Source: Candidatus Pristimantibacillus lignocellulolyticus
GTDB taxonomy: Bacteria > Bacillota > Bacilli > Paenibacillales > Paenibacillaceae
NCBI GenBank assembly: GCA_023639215.1
Contig: CP097899.1
Span: 4,026,001 to 4,090,000, forward strand
Direction of reading: 5' to 3'
DNA length: 64,000 bases
The position numbers and the translations under genes are program-made. How positions within the stretch are numbered: position 1 is the first letter of the stretch; each line of letters opens with the position of its first letter. The notes beneath the pieces were generated by a model. That model was not told the DNA's origin and searched no databases. It saw only the letters and a program-made list of their open reading frames with translations. Positions 7,837 through 17,418 of this stretch are shown here, piece after piece.

Positions 7837-9246
7837 ATGTCTGCACAGCATGATCAGTCAATTAGTCAAAACAGACAACATCGGGCGTTTGGCATGAAAG
7901 ACAAACTCGGATATATGTTTGGTGATTTTGGAAACGATTTCTTTTTTCTTTTTGTTTCATCTTTCCTTATGGTGTATTACACCGATATTTTTCATCTTAA
8001 TGCAGCTCATGTAGGTATCCTATTCCTAATTGCGAGAGTGTGGGATGCATTTGCTGATGTAGCATGGGGAAGATTTATTGATTCTCGGAAAGCAGGAAAG
8101 CATGGCAAGTTCAAACCATGGATTTTAAGAATGTCCTTTCCGTTAGTTCTATCTGGCGTATTAATGTTTATTCATATCCCTGGCATGGGAAACACATTTT
8201 ATCTTGTGTATGCATTTGTTACTTATCTATTGTGGGGAACATTATATAGTACTGTAAATATTCCTTACGGATCTATGGCATCCGTTATTACCGGTGATAT
8301 TATGGAACGAACAACACTTTCAACTTATCGTACAATGGGCTCCATGCTTGCGAGTCTAATTATTACAGTAGGCGGACCATTTATTATTTTTGTTGATAAT
8401 CAAGCGGTAGCAGGGCGATTTACACTTGCTGCAATATTATTTGGTATATTATCAATCGCTTGTTACATTGGTTGTTACAGTCTATCCACAGAACGTATTA
8501 CGCAAGAGAAAAATCCAGAGGTAAAAGCTGATTTCAAAAAAACATTAAAAAGTTTCTTGAAAAATAAGCCATTGCTCTCAATGCTAGCTGCTTCATTATT
8601 ATTTATGATGTGTGCAATGTTACTAAGCGCGGTTAACGTATATTTATTCAAAGATTATTTCAACAGTGCTGCTAAAGCGTTGAGTATAAGCGGATTTATG
8701 CAAGTAGCGACTGTATTTATAGCAATACCTATATCCAAGCCATTAATCCATCGTTTTGGTAAAAAAGAAGTTGCATCGGTAGGGATGTTACTTGCATCAA
8801 TTGTATACTTTATTTTGTTCCTGTTGCCTGATATATCTGTAATGCAGTACATTGGAATTGCAGCAATTGGTATGTTCGGATATTCTTTCTTCAACTTAGT
8901 GGTATGGGCGTTTGTAACAGATGTCATTGATTATCATGAATATCTAATGGATATGAGGGAAGATGGCACAGTTTATTCGGTATATTCTTTCTCAAGAAAA
9001 ATTGGTCAAGCCATTGCTGGTGGTATTGGTGGATTTGCATTAACGTATGTTGGATATCAGTCTGACGCCGCTGTTCAAAGTGAAGAAGCACTGAAAGGTA
9101 TTCATAATCTTGCAACTTTGGTTCCGTCGATAATATATTTTGTTATTTTCTTAGTCATGTTATCTTTGTACCCTCTAACTAAACAGCGTACAAAGAAATT
9201 AGCTGAGGATCTAGCAGAGCGGAGAAAAAACAAGAGAAACATATAG
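7837..9246 (+). CDS. GPH-family hexuronide/glycoside:cation symporter
   Basis: A 469-residue twelve-helix transporter of the glycoside-pentoside-hexuronide family (UidB/XynB/YjmB type). The N-terminal KLGYMFGDFGNDFFF block and the loop GKHGKFKPWI are family signatures. ATG 7837 is 6 nt from AGGGGGA, so it is preferred over 7831. It stands alone behind the palindromic operator shared with uxaC and larA, so glucuronate or a glucuronide is the likely substrate. A xyloside or other uronide cannot be excluded. Confidence 0.85.
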   Translation: MSAQHDQSISQNRQHRAFGMKDKLGYMFGDFGNDFFFLFVSSFLMVYYTDIFHLNAAHVGILFLIARVWDAFADVAWGRFIDSRKAGKHGKFKPWILRMSFPLVLSGVLMFIHIPGMGNTFYLVYAFVTYLLWGTLYSTVNIPYGSMASVITGDIMERTTLSTYRTMGSMLASLIITVGGPFIIFVDNQAVAGRFTLAAILFGILSIACYIGCYSLSTERITQEKNPEVKADFKKTLKSFLKNKPLLSMLAASLLFMMCAMLLSAVNVYLFKDYFNSAAKALSISGFMQVATVFIAIPISKPLIHRFGKKEVASVGMLLASIVYFILFLLPDISVMQYIGIAAIGMFGYSFFNLVVWAFVTDVIDYHEYLMDMREDGTVYSVYSFSRKIGQAIAGGIGGFALTYVGYQSDAAVQSEEALKGIHNLATLVPSIIYFVIFLVMLSLYPLTKQRTKKLAEDLAERRKNKRNI

Positions 9247-9253
9247 CACAGCA

Positions 9254-9299
9254 AAAAACAGTAGCACATCAACATTGTTGAAGGTGCTACTGTTTTTTT
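9254..9299 (+). terminator. Intrinsic terminator
   Basis: AAAACAGTAGCAC pairs with GTGCTACTGTTTT, with a TTTTTTT tail. Confidence 0.85.
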
Positions 9300-9493
9300 A
9301 CAATCGTGATAATATATTTTAGTTGACTTACAGGGTGGCTTCAGCACCGAAACATCTACATTGGTACAACCGCGTTCGTTAAGTAACGAGGTCCATTTAG
9401 CCCATCTGAACAGCAAACTTCGGTAGACCAACAGAGCTTAGAGGACGACTAGCTCTGCGAAATTCGTCGCATCCAATATAAAATTTCCATAGT

Positions 9494-9991
9494 CTACCAC
9501 ATAAAATTTCCATAGTCTATTACGACAATTCTTCCTTCGTACATTGCTGAATTGGCACGTTTCATATCATAAGGCAGAATTCCTGCTTTCCTAAACTTCT
9601 TACTAAGTAGCTTCAGCTTAAGATGTTTGCCTGTACCAGCGACTTTCATTTTTTTCATAATGATCCAACCATGTCCGAATCCGGCAACCGGACAGAGATG
9701 CTGTTTTATATGCTTCGTACACGAAGCATACAGCCTATATTCCAATTCATTGCACCTCATTCCGCTCGAGGAGATCGCTACCTTAAGGACATATCCGTTA
9801 CCCAGATCGTACACGAGGCGATAGAAGCCATGTCCCAAGCTACGGTATGGCAGTCGCAGCTCGGCTCTCGCTATTTTTGCTCTACGATTAGGCGTCAGTC
9901 GGTCATATTGTCCCAACCAGTTATATCGTTCCAGCTTAGCTATCCAACGACTGATCGATCTCCGAACATCGCCGGAGACTCTTTTAACCAT
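9494..9991 (-). CDS. Minimal protein-kinase-like fold protein
   Basis: A 165-residue protein with compressed kinase motifs: GFYRLVYDLGNGYVLKVA (strand and ATP-binding Lys), a hinge-like GWIIMKKM, a catalytic-loop-like DMKRAN (Asp...Lys..Asn) and a terminal DYG in IDYGNFMW. The fold resembles aminoglycoside-phosphotransferase/RIO-like kinases but is half their length, ending right after the metal-binding Asp. The stop lies in a tandem duplication of about 23 bp (9477-9519) that repeats the last codons. ATG 9991 follows an AAAGGGGGG site. The substrate is unknown; it may be a truncated but maintained gene. Confidence 0.6.
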   Translation of the reverse strand: MVKRVSGDVRRSISRWIAKLERYNWLGQYDRLTPNRRAKIARAELRLPYRSLGHGFYRLVYDLGNGYVLKVAISSSGMRCNELEYRLYASCTKHIKQHLCPVAGFGHGWIIMKKMKVAGTGKHLKLKLLSKKFRKAGILPYDMKRANSAMYEGRIVVIDYGNFMW

Positions 9992-10542
9992 AAGCACCCC
10001 CCTTTCCTCATCCTTCTAACGTTACATCAGGTCACGCCGATACGGCTGAAAATAAGCGATCGTAAGACCCGTACCTGTAAACCAGACACAGTAGTAAAGT
10101 AGAAAAAGTAATAGAAGCATCTGTTACAGGGGAAAAGGTGTTGCCTAATGCATTTATACTAAATAATTGTGACCACTACTTTCACCTAACCCTTTTGGTT
10201 TTATACTATGTGTATTCACTATTAACTGTGTGGGTATATGCTTACCTAAATTCACGAACTAAGCATAATCATATTCTTCACGAGGCTACCACGGAAACGC
10301 TCGTCGGCCCCGTTACACAAAAAGGAAAAAGATAGACTAACGATCAGTTTAACGCATTCTAAATATGTAGCGTTTCTGGTTCAAGTACCCGCAAGGATTT
10401 GCCAATCCATACTATAATTGCGATATATTGTAATGGAATACATACTTGTACGTAACAATAGTTATGTAAACTAAGTATATTTAAAAACAAATCGGTAAAA
10501 GAGAAAAAACAGAAATTCAAAAAATAATCAACCCAAAAATGA
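9992..10542. other. Non-coding interval, nothing recognised
   Basis: About 550 bp with only short ORFs lacking ribosome sites or family resemblance. Part of it (10010-10100) is more GC-rich than its flanks. Confidence 0.4.
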
Positions 10543-10582
10543 TAAAAAAAAGGAGCGACTCCAATAATAATGAAGTTGCTCC
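10543..10582 (-). terminator. Intrinsic terminator for the ROK gene
   Basis: On the minus strand AGGAGCAACTTC pairs with GAGTCGCTCCT and is followed by TTTTTTT. Confidence 0.75.
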
Positions 10583-10604
10583 TGTAAACATCTATTCTGT
10601 TTGT

Positions 10605-11777
10605 TTATTTAGTAATCGTCTCGTAGGGTAAGTTCAACACAGGTACATCTAAAAATTGTTGAATAGCAAGAGCACAGGCACCTAACACACATGATTTTCT
10701 GCCGATCAATGAAATGGATAATTCATTGCAATGACTAATTTTTGAATGTAAATTGTCTTGAATGGCTTTGGTAGCATTAGGGTATAGCTGTAATAACTCG
10801 CTATCAATAACAATGACTTCTGGGTTGTAGATATTAATCATATTATTTAACCCGATGGATACATAAAGTATAAATTGCTGCAATATTTCCATCACTTGAT
10901 CATCATCATCCGCAATCCACTCGGCTACTTGTCCATAAGTAACGTTAGAAATTTCTTTGACCTTTGCAAGTCGATCCAAAATAATTAGATCGGAAGCATA
11001 TCGTTCAAAGCAACCATGATTTCCACAGGCACATTCGTTACCCTGCGGAACAATAATCATATGACCGATTTCACCTGCAAACCCATCATGACCTCGAACG
11101 AATTTGTTATTCATAATCATGCCAAGACCTATACCAGAGTAGAACGTTGCAGACAACAAATTCTCAGTATCATGATGTGTAAAGATCCGTTCGGCAAAAG
11201 CACTTAAATTCGCATTGTTCTCAATATGGATAGATAAATTGATTAATTTCTCCAAATCATGTTTAAGCCCAACATCATTCCATCCGAATTGAGGGACGAA
11301 GTGAACAATTTCTTCATTGCTCACAAGACCGTGCACAGCTATACAAACGCCAACAATGCCATATCGAGCATCATCATATTGATTAGCGTAGCGATTAATG
11401 TTTTCAGCAAGTAGTACTACAATTTCATCATAGTTGGTAGTATGAAGAGCAATTTCTTCATGTGCAATAATCGCACCTAATAAATTCGTAAGCGTATAAG
11501 TAATTTGTTTATTATCTAGATCGATACCAAGTGCATAGCCAGCATCTGCATTAAGCGATAGCATAATTGGTTTACGGCCGACGGCATTATGCTCAAGATG
11601 AGTTTCAATGACTAATCCCTCATCTAACAAATCAGCAACTTGCACAGATATGGTCGCTCTAGTCAAATCAACTTCTTTGGCAAGATCTGCTCGAGAGATC
11701 ATTCCTTTATTAACGATTTCTTTAATAATTAAAGAACGATTAATTTTTTTAATATACGAAGCATCGCCTGTAATCAT
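10605..11777 (-). CDS. ROK-family transcriptional repressor (XylR/NagC type)
   Basis: A 390-residue protein. An N-terminal winged helix-turn-helix (about residues 18-65, SRADLAKEVDLTRATISVQV) is followed by a ROK sugar-kinase-like domain with GIGLG and the zinc-site motif CACGNHGCFE near residue 250. ATG 11777 has AGGGGG 5-6 nt upstream. It is divergent from uxaC-gnd. Three TTAGTTTA-type palindromes in front of the symporter, uxaC and larA are its obvious targets, released by a uronate-pathway intermediate. The inducer is inferred, not seen. Confidence 0.85.
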   Translation of the reverse strand: MITGDASYIKKINRSLIIKEIVNKGMISRADLAKEVDLTRATISVQVADLLDEGLVIETHLEHNAVGRKPIMLSLNADAGYALGIDLDNKQITYTLTNLLGAIIAHEEIALHTTNYDEIVVLLAENINRYANQYDDARYGIVGVCIAVHGLVSNEEIVHFVPQFGWNDVGLKHDLEKLINLSIHIENNANLSAFAERIFTHHDTENLLSATFYSGIGLGMIMNNKFVRGHDGFAGEIGHMIIVPQGNECACGNHGCFERYASDLIILDRLAKVKEISNVTYGQVAEWIADDDDQVMEILQQFILYVSIGLNNMINIYNPEVIVIDSELLQLYPNATKAIQDNLHSKISHCNELSISLIGRKSCVLGACALAIQQFLDVPVLNLPYETITK

Positions 11778-11852
11778 GAATAGCCCCCTAATTGATTTAC
11801 ATATGCCGTTCAAGTGTATAGATATCAATCATTATACAGTTGAAACATTCAT

Positions 11853-11919
11853 TTGACAAAAAGAAATAGAATTGATAAATTGATTATATAATTAATTAGG
11901 TTACTAAACAAACTAATTA
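11853..11919 (+). promoter_or_regulatory. uxaC promoter with ROK-type operator 2
   Basis: TTGACA (11853) and TAAATT (11876) are 17 nt apart. At 11892-11919 lies an imperfect version of the operator (TTAATTAGGTTACTAAAC, then AAACTAATTA), with a three-base expansion in the right half. Confidence 0.65.
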
Positions 11920-11966
11920 TCTTCACCTCTGCATTATATATTAAATTACTTAAGGGGGATACAAAA

Positions 11967-13370
11967 ATGGAGAAATTTATGAACGATTATTTTATGTTAT
12001 CTAACGAAACTGCAAAACAATTGTACGATGACGCTGCAAAAAACGCTCCGATTTTCGACTTTCATTGTCATCTTGATCCTGAGCAGGTTTGGGAAAATAA
12101 ATCATATAGCAATATGACTGAGGTATGGCTAGCTGGTGATCATTACAAATGGCGTGCTATGCGTATGCATGGTATCGGTGAAAGATATATTACAGGTGAT
12201 GCTTCTGACTGGGAAAAATTCCAAGCATGGGCTGAGACAGTTCCATATTTGTTAGGAAACCCGTTGTATCATTGGACGCATTTAGAATTGAAAAAATATT
12301 TTGATATTGAATTGTTGCTTAGCCCTGAAACCGCAGAGCAAATTTGGAACGATTGTAATGCAAAACTTCAACAAGATGATTATCGCGCAAGATCATTTAT
12401 TGAAAAATCCAACGTGAAGTTTATTGGAACTACTGATGATCCATTATCAGATCTTAAGTATCATAAATTGTTAGCTGCAGATGCTTCATTTGATACGATT
12501 ATTGCCCCAACATTCAGACCCGATGGCGCTTTGAATATTGATGCTCCTACATTCTCTACATGGGTTGAGCAACTAGAGCAATTGACAGGCGATGCGATTA
12601 CTTCATTAAAAGACTTTGTGAATGCCTTAAAAGAACGTGTGAATTATTTCCATGAAAATGGTGGGAGAGCATCAGATCACGATATGCCATTTTTAATCTA
12701 TCGTGCTGTCGAGGAAACAGAAGCTGAAGCTATTTTCTTGAAAAGATTGCAAGGGTTAACTTTAGATGAACAGGAAATTATCTCATATCGCGCTTACTTG
12801 ATCACTGAACTTGGCAAGATGTATGCAGAGAAACAATGGGTTATGCAACTTCATATGGGTGCTATTCGCAATAATAACACGAAGTTATTCCGTCAAATTG
12901 GTAAGGACGCTGGATTCGATTCTGTAGGTGAAAGCAATTTTGCTGAGGGAGTATCTAAATTACTCGACGGCTTAGAATTACAAGATGCATTGCCTAGAAC
13001 GATTCTATATAACTTAAATCCGAAAGATAATGCCGTTCTAACAGGAATGTTAGGTAATTTCTATGAGGAAGGTGTTCCAGGAAAGCTTCAATTTGGTTCA
13101 GGCTGGTGGTTTAACGATCATATTGATGGTATGGAGAAACAAATGCGAGATCTAGCAAATGTTGGTCTATTAGCTCACTTTGTCGGAATGTTGACTGATT
13201 CTCGTAGCTTCCTATCGTATACCAGACATGAGTATTTCCGTAGAATATTGTGTAATATGTTTGGACAATGGGTGGAGAGTGGATTAATCCCTAATAATAA
13301 GGAATTTAACAATAAAATCATAGCTGATATATGCTACGGTAATGCTCATCGTTATTTCCTAAACAGATAG
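11967..13370 (+). CDS. uxaC: Uronate isomerase
   Basis: A 467-residue amidohydrolase-superfamily enzyme that interconverts D-glucuronate and D-fructuronate (also galacturonate and tagaturonate). Signatures seen: the N-terminal metal motif FDFHCHLDPEQVWENK (near residue 29), WTHLELKKYFDI, LQLHMGAIRNNN-type sequence, FGSGWWFNDHIDGM and LTDSRSFLSYTRHEYFRRILC at the C-terminus. The length is typical. AAGGGGG precedes the ATG. It is the first gene of an operator-controlled pair with gnd and the entry step of the uronate route proposed here. Confidence 0.95.
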   Translation: MEKFMNDYFMLSNETAKQLYDDAAKNAPIFDFHCHLDPEQVWENKSYSNMTEVWLAGDHYKWRAMRMHGIGERYITGDASDWEKFQAWAETVPYLLGNPLYHWTHLELKKYFDIELLLSPETAEQIWNDCNAKLQQDDYRARSFIEKSNVKFIGTTDDPLSDLKYHKLLAADASFDTIIAPTFRPDGALNIDAPTFSTWVEQLEQLTGDAITSLKDFVNALKERVNYFHENGGRASDHDMPFLIYRAVEETEAEAIFLKRLQGLTLDEQEIISYRAYLITELGKMYAEKQWVMQLHMGAIRNNNTKLFRQIGKDAGFDSVGESNFAEGVSKLLDGLELQDALPRTILYNLNPKDNAVLTGMLGNFYEEGVPGKLQFGSGWWFNDHIDGMEKQMRDLANVGLLAHFVGMLTDSRSFLSYTRHEYFRRILCNMFGQWVESGLIPNNKEFNNKIIADICYGNAHRYFLNR

Positions 13371-13465
13371 ATAAAAAGCACAAATAGATATGAAGTATGA
13401 TTCGATAAGCGGCATACATCGCTACGCAGCATTAATCGAAATAAATATGGTTTAAGGAGAGAAAG

Positions 13466-14881
13466 ATGATGTCAAAACAACAAATTGGTGTAATTGGATT
13501 AGCAGTGATGGGGAAAAATTTAGCGTTAAATATTGAGAGCAGAGGATATACTGTTGCTGTATTTAATCGTTCATACGATAAAACAGAGCAATTTTTACAA
13601 GAAGAAGCAAAAGGCAAACAATTTATTGGTGCAAAAACAATGGAAGAGTTTGTTGCGTCATTAGAATCGCCACGTAAGATTCTTTTAATGGTGCAAGCTG
13701 GTAAAGCGACAGATGCAACCATTGATGCATTGAAGCCATTACTTGATAAAGGTGATATTATTATCGATGGTGGTAATACTTATTTCCAAGATACAATTAG
13801 ACGTAACGCGGAATTGCAAGAACTAGGATTCAACTTTATCGGAACAGGGGTTTCTGGCGGTGAAGAAGGTGCATTGAAAGGTCCTTCTATTATGCCAGGG
13901 GGTAAGGAAGAAGCTTATGAATTGGTACGTCCGATTCTAGAAGCGATTTCTGCTAAAGTAGGTTCTGATGCTTGTTGTACGTATATCGGACCTAATGGTG
14001 CTGGTCATTATGTGAAAATGGTGCATAACGGAATTGAGTACGGCGATATGCAGCTTATTTCTGAAGCCTATTACATTTTGAAAAATGTGCTGAACTTGAA
14101 TGCTGATGAACTTGCAGAAGTGTTTCAAGAGTGGAACAAAGGTGAACTAGACAGCTATCTTATTGAAATTACAGCTGATATCTTCCGCAAAAAAGATGAA
14201 GAGACAGGACAACCGTTGGTGGATGTTATTCTTGATAAGGCTGGACAAAAAGGAACAGGTAAATGGACAAGTCAAAATGCGCTTGATCTAGGTGTCCCGC
14301 TTCCGATTATTACGGAGTCCGTATTTGCTCGTTACATTTCAGCCCTTAAAGATGAGCGTATTGTAGCTAGTCAAAAACTTACTGGACCAGAAGCTACTCC
14401 ATTTGACGGAGATCGCAATTCATTGATTGAACAAGTTCGTAAAGCATTGTTCTTAAGTAAAATTTGTTCCTATGCACAAGGTTTTGCTCAAATGCGCACA
14501 GCGTCTGAAGAATATGATTGGAACCTTCGTTATGGGGATATTGCGATGATCTTCCGTGGTGGATGTATTATTCGTGCACAATTCTTGCAACAAATCAAAG
14601 ATGCGTATGATGTTGAGCCAGAACTAGCAAACTTGCTTCTTGATCCGTACTTCAATAATATCGCGGCAAATTATCAATCAGCTTTGCGTGATGTTGTTTC
14701 AATTGCAATCCAAAAAGGTATTCCAGTACCAGGATTCGCTAGTGCGATCAACTACTATGATAGTTACCGTGCAGAGACATTACCAGCAAACTTAATTCAA
14801 GCACAACGTGATTACTTTGGTGCTCATACGTATGAGCGTACAGATAAAGCAGGTACTTTCCATACGCAATGGATGGTATAA
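13466..14881 (+). CDS. gnd: 6-phosphogluconate dehydrogenase, decarboxylating
   Basis: A 471-residue enzyme converting 6-phosphogluconate to ribulose 5-phosphate with reduction of NADP. Visible: a Rossmann GLAVMGKNLALNIESRG at the N-terminus, the NRSYDKTEQ cofactor loop, the GVSGGEEGALKGPSIMPGG substrate motif, catalytic Lys in GAGHYVKMVHNGIEYGDMQ and RDYFGAHTYERTD near the end. AAGGAG precedes the start. It lies 95 bp after uxaC with no terminator between, so it is probably co-transcribed. Pairing gnd with uxaC only makes sense if uronate carbon arrives as 6-phosphogluconate. Confidence 0.95.
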   Translation: MMSKQQIGVIGLAVMGKNLALNIESRGYTVAVFNRSYDKTEQFLQEEAKGKQFIGAKTMEEFVASLESPRKILLMVQAGKATDATIDALKPLLDKGDIIIDGGNTYFQDTIRRNAELQELGFNFIGTGVSGGEEGALKGPSIMPGGKEEAYELVRPILEAISAKVGSDACCTYIGPNGAGHYVKMVHNGIEYGDMQLISEAYYILKNVLNLNADELAEVFQEWNKGELDSYLIEITADIFRKKDEETGQPLVDVILDKAGQKGTGKWTSQNALDLGVPLPIITESVFARYISALKDERIVASQKLTGPEATPFDGDRNSLIEQVRKALFLSKICSYAQGFAQMRTASEEYDWNLRYGDIAMIFRGGCIIRAQFLQQIKDAYDVEPELANLLLDPYFNNIAANYQSALRDVVSIAIQKGIPVPGFASAINYYDSYRAETLPANLIQAQRDYFGAHTYERTDKAGTFHTQWMV

Positions 14882-14962
14882 AAATTATATAAAGATACAT
14901 TTGGATTGATAGTGAGAAATCTTTATCAGTACGGGAAGAAACATAAATTTAAATAAAGTAAT

Positions 14963-15013
14963 AGAGCCGTCTCATAAGATTGTCAAAAATCTTGAGATGG
15001 CTCTATTTTTGTA
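14963..15013. terminator. Bidirectional intrinsic terminator
   Basis: AGAGCCGTCTCATAAGATT pairs with AATCTTGAGATGGCTCT and is followed by ATTTTT. It separates the convergent gnd and AraC genes. Confidence 0.85.
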
Positions 15014-15025
15014 AACAGTCTACCT

Positions 15026-16252
15026 TCATTGCCGATATTGGTGTGGTGTAACGCCATGGTGCTTCTTAAATACTTTAATAAAGTAATTCACATCATTATA
15101 GCCAACCAGGTGCGAGATATCTGTAATATTGAGATTCTCATTGTTCATCAAAATTAGTGCTTCCTTCAGTCTTATATGGTGAATGTAATCAGGGAAAGTT
15201 AGACCGGTTTCCTTCTTAAATGATCTAGAAAGTTCATACTTGTTGATTCCTATCTCCTGAGCAACGTTATCAAGTGTTAATTCCTCGGCAAGATTCCATC
15301 TTATAAATTCAAGTGCCTTCCGTATATATGTAGAATATGTGATTAGTGATAATTGTTTAACTAATTTGCAGTATTCGATACACATCTCATTTTGAAGTAA
15401 TTCGAGTTGTTTAATGGTCGTTGTTTTTTCAATTTGAATAGCAAATTTTTCTGAAATGCTATCGATATATATTGGATGTACCCCACCGTTTTCGGTTGCT
15501 TTGCGAAGTAGAGTATTCCTCACAAAACTTAAGTTCTTCCTTGATCGAAGAGGATCATTAGGAAATCGATCAGGCAATGGATATTTGGGATGTTTGCCGT
15601 TAATCAATAATTGCTCCACTAATGTTAAATTACCTTGTTGGACAGCACTAATCAATTTATTCTCATTGCGGTATCGCTCTTCCACCATATGTTTTTTCTC
15701 GATGTTTTCAATTGGTGGTGATAATGAATGATTGAATTGTTTATAGTTTTTGTTGTCGATCGTGATATGTGTATTAGAAAACAGCGTTGAATGCTGGAAC
15801 ATGTATAGGATGAACTCGATAATATGATTAAGTTTTTCCATGCTTATTAAAGGTAAAGACAAATAATATTGCTGAACGAGTGGTAATAACGAAAGTGGCC
15901 ACTGATGCTGGAACAGTATGTCTTGTACTTGAATCATCGAGGGATCTGTTTGTAAAAAAGGACCGACGATCATCGTACCTTCTTCGTGATCATTAAGGTG
16001 TATGGATACTGTAATATATAGCAATTGCTGTGTGGTTGTATGTACTTGAATCTGATGCTTAGTTTGATCCAATTGAAGCAATATATTGGAACGTACAGCT
16101 TCAAATAGATGCTGTAGCGGTTCAGGTACATGCATAGGTCCATAAGCAAATAACATATTATGAACGGTATTCATATAGATTGTTTCCATACCGGAAAATG
16201 TATATGTAAATTTAAGTATTTGTGTTAATTGTTGTTCTTGATCATAGTTCAT
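15026..16252 (-). CDS. AraC-family transcriptional regulator
   Basis: A 408-residue regulator. The last 100 residues are a two-HTH AraC domain (LTLDNVAQEIGINKYELSRSFKKETG and the closing GYNDVNYFIKVFKKHHGVTPHQYR). The N-terminal 280 residues resemble the sensor region of YSIRK/AraC-type regulators, with no recognisable ligand motif. ATG 16252 lies 9 nt after AAAGGA. It is divergent from the TIM-barrel/Gfo-Idh operon and probably controls it. Confidence 0.85.
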   Translation of the reverse strand: MNYDQEQQLTQILKFTYTFSGMETIYMNTVHNMLFAYGPMHVPEPLQHLFEAVRSNILLQLDQTKHQIQVHTTTQQLLYITVSIHLNDHEEGTMIVGPFLQTDPSMIQVQDILFQHQWPLSLLPLVQQYYLSLPLISMEKLNHIIEFILYMFQHSTLFSNTHITIDNKNYKQFNHSLSPPIENIEKKHMVEERYRNENKLISAVQQGNLTLVEQLLINGKHPKYPLPDRFPNDPLRSRKNLSFVRNTLLRKATENGGVHPIYIDSISEKFAIQIEKTTTIKQLELLQNEMCIEYCKLVKQLSLITYSTYIRKALEFIRWNLAEELTLDNVAQEIGINKYELSRSFKKETGLTFPDYIHHIRLKEALILMNNENLNITDISHLVGYNDVNYFIKVFKKHHGVTPHQYRQ

Positions 16253-16326
16253 TAGCAACAATCCTTTCAAAGTATTTTTTATTTATATCAATATATTACT
16301 ATTTTCCGCAATAATATGCGAGTAAT

Positions 16327-16340
16327 AGAAAGCGTTTTCT
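16327..16340. promoter_or_regulatory. cre-like site (CcpA)
   Basis: AGAAAGCGTTTTCT matches the catabolite-response consensus TGWAARCGYTWNCW at all but the first base. It lies between the divergent AraC gene and the sugar operon, next to a possible -10 (TATACT, 16343). Confidence 0.5.
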
Positions 16341-16360
16341 TTTATACTGAACTTGTTCAA

Positions 16361-16518
16361 CAAAAAAGTTAGCTAATGCTTTCGAAGTACTTTTTATTTT
16401 GAAGTACATCCAGTCGCAGTTTCAATAAAAATAAAAAGTTAGCTAATGCTTTCGAAGTTACTTTTTATTTTGATGTACATCCAGTAGCAATTTCAATAAA
16501 AATAAAAAGTTTTAGGAG
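16361..16518 (+). promoter_or_regulatory. Tripartite pre-SD leader element, copy 2 (tandem double)
   Basis: Two units of about 70 nt (from 16362 and 16432) each hold AAAAAGTTAGCTA, ATGCTTTCGAAGT and ACTTTTTATTTT. A third AAAATAAAAAGT arm at 16500-16510 abuts TTTAGGAGAG. In unit 2 the 12-base AAAATAAAAAGT pairs perfectly with ACTTTTTATTTT, and the pre-SD arm is an exact 12-base repeat of it. Confidence 0.7.
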
Positions 16519-16526
16519 AGATGGAG

Positions 16527-17417
16527 TTGTATAATGACAAGCTACACATATCTGGTTTCTCGGATGAAATCTCATCTGACTTTGTAACTCAATTGCAAGC
16601 TGTTAGAAAGCTTAATATGAATTATTTATCATTACGTGGTATTGATGGACGAAATATTGGTGATTACTCGCTTGAAGAGATTGAAGAAAAAGTGTTACCG
16701 CTATTAAAGGAATATCAAATCACTGTATCTTCAATAGGGTCACCTATTGGGAAAATCTTTATTAATGATGATATAGGATTTTTGAAACAACTTAATTTAT
16801 TAGATCGTTTATGTCAAATTGCGAATTTGCTAGAGTGTAAATACATTCGTATTTTCAGCTTCTACATTCCTAAAGGTGACGAAGTAGATCAATACAATCA
16901 TAGAGTTATTTCGCAAATCTGCCAGTTTACGGAGATTGCCGCTAAGTATAATGTAATCTTGCTTCATGAGAATGAAAAAGATATTTTTGGTGACATCGCT
17001 AGACGTTGCAACGAGATGTTTGAGGCAGTTCGTTCACCTTATTTCAAAGCGATTTTTGATTTTGCGAACTTTGTGCAATGTGGCGAAGATACATGGGATT
17101 GTTATCAGTTATTAAAACCACATATTGAGTACATTCATATTAAAGACGCAGTCTCAACTAGTCAACAGAACGTATTATGTGGTACTGGGGAGGGGAAGAT
17201 TAAAACTATTTTAGCTGATCTTATTAATAACGGCTATGAAGGATTCCTAACGTTAGAGCCGCATCTCGTATTATTCGATTCATTAAAAGACTTAGAGCTA
17301 GAAGCTGCTGAACATATCATTAAAGAAGACAAAGGTTTAACTGGGGAAGAAGCTTACGCATTACAGTTCCATGCTTTAGTTGAATTATTACAATCCATTG
17401 AGAGAGAGGCTGTATAA
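16527..17417 (+). CDS. Sugar phosphate isomerase/epimerase-like TIM-barrel protein
   Basis: A 296-residue AP-endonuclease-2-type barrel (xylose isomerase-like). HENEKDIFGD, FDFANFVQCGEDTW and HIEYIHIKDA supply the usual Glu, Asp and His metal ligands, with GEGKIKTILADL near the end. TTG 16527 lies 8 nt after AGGAG and is preferred; ATG 16521 sits on top of the ribosome site. It is translationally coupled to the next gene, one base apart. Its substrate is unknown; the setting suggests epimerisation or isomerisation of a sugar acid or ketosugar. Confidence 0.75.
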   Translation: MYNDKLHISGFSDEISSDFVTQLQAVRKLNMNYLSLRGIDGRNIGDYSLEEIEEKVLPLLKEYQITVSSIGSPIGKIFINDDIGFLKQLNLLDRLCQIANLLECKYIRIFSFYIPKGDEVDQYNHRVISQICQFTEIAAKYNVILLHENEKDIFGDIARRCNEMFEAVRSPYFKAIFDFANFVQCGEDTWDCYQLLKPHIEYIHIKDAVSTSQQNVLCGTGEGKIKTILADLINNGYEGFLTLEPHLVLFDSLKDLELEAAEHIIKEDKGLTGEEAYALQFHALVELLQSIEREAV

Positions 17418-17418
17418 C

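Noticed and set aside
9623..10102. 159-residue plus-strand ORF opposite the kinase-like gene
   Set aside because: It is a shadow of the minus-strand gene. Its residues show no conserved motif, whereas the minus strand has ordered kinase motifs.
10138..10335. 65-residue ORF between the kinase-like and ROK genes
   Set aside because: Atypical composition, no ribosome site and no family resemblance.
16361..16518. Direct repeats resembling a short CRISPR array
   Set aside because: Only two units, the spacer parts are also near-identical, and the unit ends at a ribosome binding site. No cas genes are present.
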